Below, one piece after another: positions 8,438 through 10,786 of a stretch of 10,786 bases of DNA. This DNA is from Nymphaea colorata (Eukaryota > Streptophyta > Magnoliopsida > Nymphaeales > Nymphaeaceae): assembly GCF_008831285.2 (NCBI RefSeq), contig NW_022204805.1, positions 1-10,786 of the forward strand, in the 5' to 3' direction. How positions within the stretch are numbered: position 1 is the stretch's first letter; each line of letters starts with the position of its first letter. The notes under the pieces were generated by a model. That model did not search any database. It saw only the letters and a program-made list of their open reading frames with translations, and was not told the origin of the DNA. Both the position numbers and the translations under genes were made by a program.

Positions 8438-9059
8438 ATTGTGATTTCAGTACATTAAATCAATCATTATAATTAAAACATGTTGAACACATTGGATTAA
8501 CTATAGGGATCGAAGAAGGCTTAAATCCTATTCTATGATACGAACTTGTGATTCATCCCTAAATCAATCATATAAAAATAAAACAAGTCCAACTCATGTT
8601 ATTAACAATAAAGAGCTAATCAATTGCTTAAATTCATTCATATTCATACAAACGTTCGTTCAATACTTAACCGTCAAATAAAGAACAACAACTTAAAGTC
8701 ATTGGATTAACGATATAACAAATAATTGCATAACCCCATCATTTATATGAACTGTGATTTCAATTCCTCAAATCGTTCTATGTAGACATAAACAAAAGTA
8801 AACGCATTCGATTGCCTACAATATATGTATATGTATAAAACGTAATATATGTATACGAGTGATAAGTATACGATAATACATATAACTAATTAAACGCGTT
8901 CAATTAACTTTATATGATCAAATGAATAACATTTATTTCATGCATATTCATTTGAACTTTGATTTGAAACCTTATATCCAATATAGCGTAACATGTTCAA
9001 CACATTGGATTAACTGTAGTGAAGCAAATGAATGAAAAGTCTCATATGTATTCATACAA
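8438..9059. repeat. HOR copy 14, complete hexamer, 622 bp
   Basis: Boundaries are A 8438-8543, B 8544-8651, C 8652-8750, D1+D2 8751-8955 and E 8956-9059. D1 and D2 are nearly intact, while A, C and E have scattered losses. E reads AACTGTAGTG where others read AACTATAGTG, and D2 has TATATGATC for TACATGATC; these are among the few substitutions visible. Confidence 0.9.
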
Positions 9060-9697
9060 ACTTGTGATTTCAGTACATTAAATCAATCATTAAATTAACA
9101 ACATTTGACACATTGGATTAACTATAGGGGATCGAATGAAAGGCTTAAATTATATTCGTATTGATACGACTTGTGATTTCAATCCCTTAAATCAATCATA
9201 TAAATAAAACAGTCCAACTCATGTTATTAACAATAAAGGAGCCAATCAATTGCTTAAATTTCATTCATATCATACAAACGTTTCGTTTCAATACTTTTTA
9301 ACCGTTCAATATAAATGTAACAACAACTTAAAGTCATTGGATTAACGATAAGTAAGCAAATGAATGGCATAACCCCATTCATTTATATGAACTTGTGAGT
9401 TTCAAATCCTTAAATCGTTCTATGTAGACATAACAACAATTAAACGCATTCCGATTCCCTACAATAATATGTATATGTATAAAACGTTAATATATGTATA
9501 CGAGTGATAATACATATAACTATTAAAACGCGTTCAATTAACTACATGATCAAATGAATAACATTTATTCATGCATATTCATTTGAACTTGTGATTTTGA
9601 AACCTTAAATCATCCAATATAAGCGTAACATGTTCAACACATTGGATTAACTATAGTGAAGCAAATGAACTGACAAAGTCTCATTGTATTCATACAA
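9060..9697. repeat. HOR copy 15, complete hexamer with 11-bp D1/D2 deletion, 638 bp
   Basis: Boundaries are A 9060-9168, B 9169-9277, C 9278-9390, D1+D2 9391-9586 and E 9587-9697. At about 9506-9511 the sequence reads GTGATAATACATATAAC. The 11 bp between two GATAA copies of the normal unit are absent. E carries the GACAAAG form and C the GATAAGTAAG form. Confidence 0.92.
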
Positions 9698-10347
9698 ACT
9701 TGTGATTTCAGTACATTAAATCAATCATTATGAAATTAACACATGTTGAACACATTGGATTAACTATAGGGGATCGAATGAAAGGCTTAAATCCTATTCG
9801 TATTGATACGAACTTGTGATTTCAATCCTTAAATCAATCAATATAAATAAAACAAGTCAACTCATGTTATTAACAATAAAGGAGCGAATCAATTGCTTAA
9901 ATTTCATTCATATTCATACAAACGTTTCGTTTCAATACTTTTAACCGTTCAATATAAATGTAACAACAACTTAAAGTCATTGGATTAACGATAAGTAAGC
10001 AAATGAATGGCATAACCCCATTCATTTATATGAACTTGTGATTTCAATTCCTTAAATCGTTCTATAGACATACAACAAGTTAAACGCATTCGATTGCCTA
10101 CAATAATATGTATATGTATAAACCGTAATATATGTATACGAGTGATAAGTATACGAAATACATAAACTGATTAACGCGTTCAATTAACTTTACATGATCA
10201 AATGAATAACATTTATTTCATGCATATTCATTTGAACTTGTGATTTTGAAACCCTTAAATCATCCAATATATAGCGTAACATGTTCAACACATTGGATTA
10301 ACTATAGTAAACAATGAATGACAAAAGTCACATATGTATTCATACAA
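9698..10347. repeat. HOR copy 16, complete hexamer, 650 bp
   Basis: Boundaries are A 9698-9811, B 9812-9921, C 9922-10033, D1+D2 10034-10235 and E 10236-10347. Mostly clean in its first two thirds; short losses lie around the D1/D2 junction (10150-10170) and in E. B carries the GAGCGAATC form and C the GATAAGTAAG form. Confidence 0.93.
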
Positions 10348-10786
10348 ACTTGTCATTTCGTACATTAAATCAATCATTATAAATTAAAACATGTTGAACA
10401 CATTGATTAACTATAGGGATCGAATGAAAGGCTAAATCCTATTCGTATTGATACGAACTTGTGATTTCAATCCTTAAATCAATCAATATAATAAAACAAG
10501 TCAACTCATGTTATTAACAAATAAAGAGCCAATCATTGCTTAAATTTCATTCATATTCATACAAAGTTTCGTTTCAATACTTTTAACCGTTCATATAAAT
10601 GTAACAACAACTTAAAGTCATTGGATTAACGATAACTAAGCAAATGAATGGCATAACCCCCATTCATTTATATAACTTGTGATTATCCTTAAATCGTTCT
10701 ATGTAGACATAACAACAAGTTAAACGCATTCGATTGCCTACAATAATATGTATATGTATAAAATAACGTAATATATGTATACGAGT
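10348..10786. repeat. HOR copy 17, partial, cut by the window end
   Basis: Boundaries are A 10348-10456, B 10457-10564, C about 10565-10674 and D1 from 10675 to the window end, just after TATACGAGT at the D1/D2 junction. The array evidently continues. The A opening box is altered to ACTTGTCATTTCG, and C carries the GATAACTAAG form also seen in units 1 and 2. Confidence 0.92.

Larger units (their letters stand above)
1..10786. repeat. Satellite DNA array, hexameric higher-order repeat (about 660 bp, six monomers of about 112 bp)
   Basis: The complete window is a head-to-tail tandem array that runs off both ends. A landmark such as ACTTGTGATTTCAGTACATT recurs at 558, 1222, 1878, 2199, 2841, 3423, 4073, 4733, 5393 and onwards, giving a spacing of 660 bp in the cleanest copies. 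Within each 660-bp unit the ACTTGTGATTT-like box recurs roughly every 112 bp, dividing it into monomers A, B, C, D1, D2 and E. Copies 660 bp apart are nearly identical, whereas adjacent monomers are clearly diverged, which defines a higher-order repeat. All units share one orientation and no foreign sequence interrupts them. Families with this architecture are known from centromeres and heterochromatin of plants and animals; a centromeric location here is inference only. I do not recognise the family. Stop codons occur in all frames and no credible gene is present. Confidence 0.97.

Noticed and set aside
1-10786. CRISPR array
   Set aside because: Monomers are about 112 bp, diverged and contiguous. 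There are no short identical repeats separated by unique spacers and no cas genes.
1-10786. Iteron-type plasmid origin or bacterial repeat locus
   Set aside because: The array is far longer than iteron clusters, has nested 112/660-bp structure and has no replication gene nearby.
1-10786. Transposon, LTR or terminal inverted repeat element
   Set aside because: No non-satellite segment, target-site duplication, polypurine tract, poly-A tail or transposase-like frame interrupts the array.
1-10786. Telomeric repeats
   Set aside because: No runs of TTAGGG, TTTAGGG, TTAGG or their complements are present.

Overview
The whole 10.8 kb window is one uninterrupted tandem satellite array. I see no real protein-coding gene, RNA gene, transposon, CRISPR array or promoter in it. 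The sequence is AT-rich (about 30% GC, hand-counted on a few lines). An array with this nested organisation is typical of eukaryotic centromeric or heterochromatic DNA. I do not recognise the family and cannot name the organism. A plant, an insect or another animal are all possible. CpG is not obviously depleted, which weakly favours a lineage or region without heavy CpG methylation.

There are two levels of organisation. The basic monomer is about 112 bp and opens with an ACTTGTGATTT-like box. It carries TTAAATC near position 20, a CATTGGATTAAC-like core in the middle, a CAAATGAA box around position 80, and a TTCAT/ATTCAT box near its end. Six diverged monomers (here called A, B, C, D1, D2, E; D2 is short, about 97 bp) form a higher-order repeat (HOR) of 660 bp in its cleanest copies. 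Corresponding monomers in successive HORs are nearly identical, while monomers within one HOR are clearly diverged. The window holds a partial HOR (1-557), sixteen further units (558-10347) and a final partial unit (10348-10786), all in the same orientation.

Four exceptions to regularity stand out. The first unit has lost about 69 bp of monomer C. The unit at 1878-2198 is only half-length (A, B and a C/E hybrid), as expected from unequal exchange between monomers in register. The unit at 2841-3422 lacks about 30 bp between two TTAAA repeats. The unit at 9060-9697 lacks 11 bp between two GATAA repeats. The last event lies in an AT-rich palindromic zone at the D1/D2 junction, where several copies are damaged.

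Several monomers end in short inverted repeats. The best has perfect 11-bp arms at the end of D2. These are candidates for cruciform or hairpin structure or for a dyad-binding protein.

Quality warning: clean stretches (about 3530-5560 and 9200-10130) alternate with stretches rich in scattered one- or two-base losses (about 2090-3260 and 5560-8900). HOR length there shrinks to about 588 bp. Deletion bias of this kind looks more like incompletely polished long-read sequence than natural divergence, so small differences between copies should be treated cautiously.
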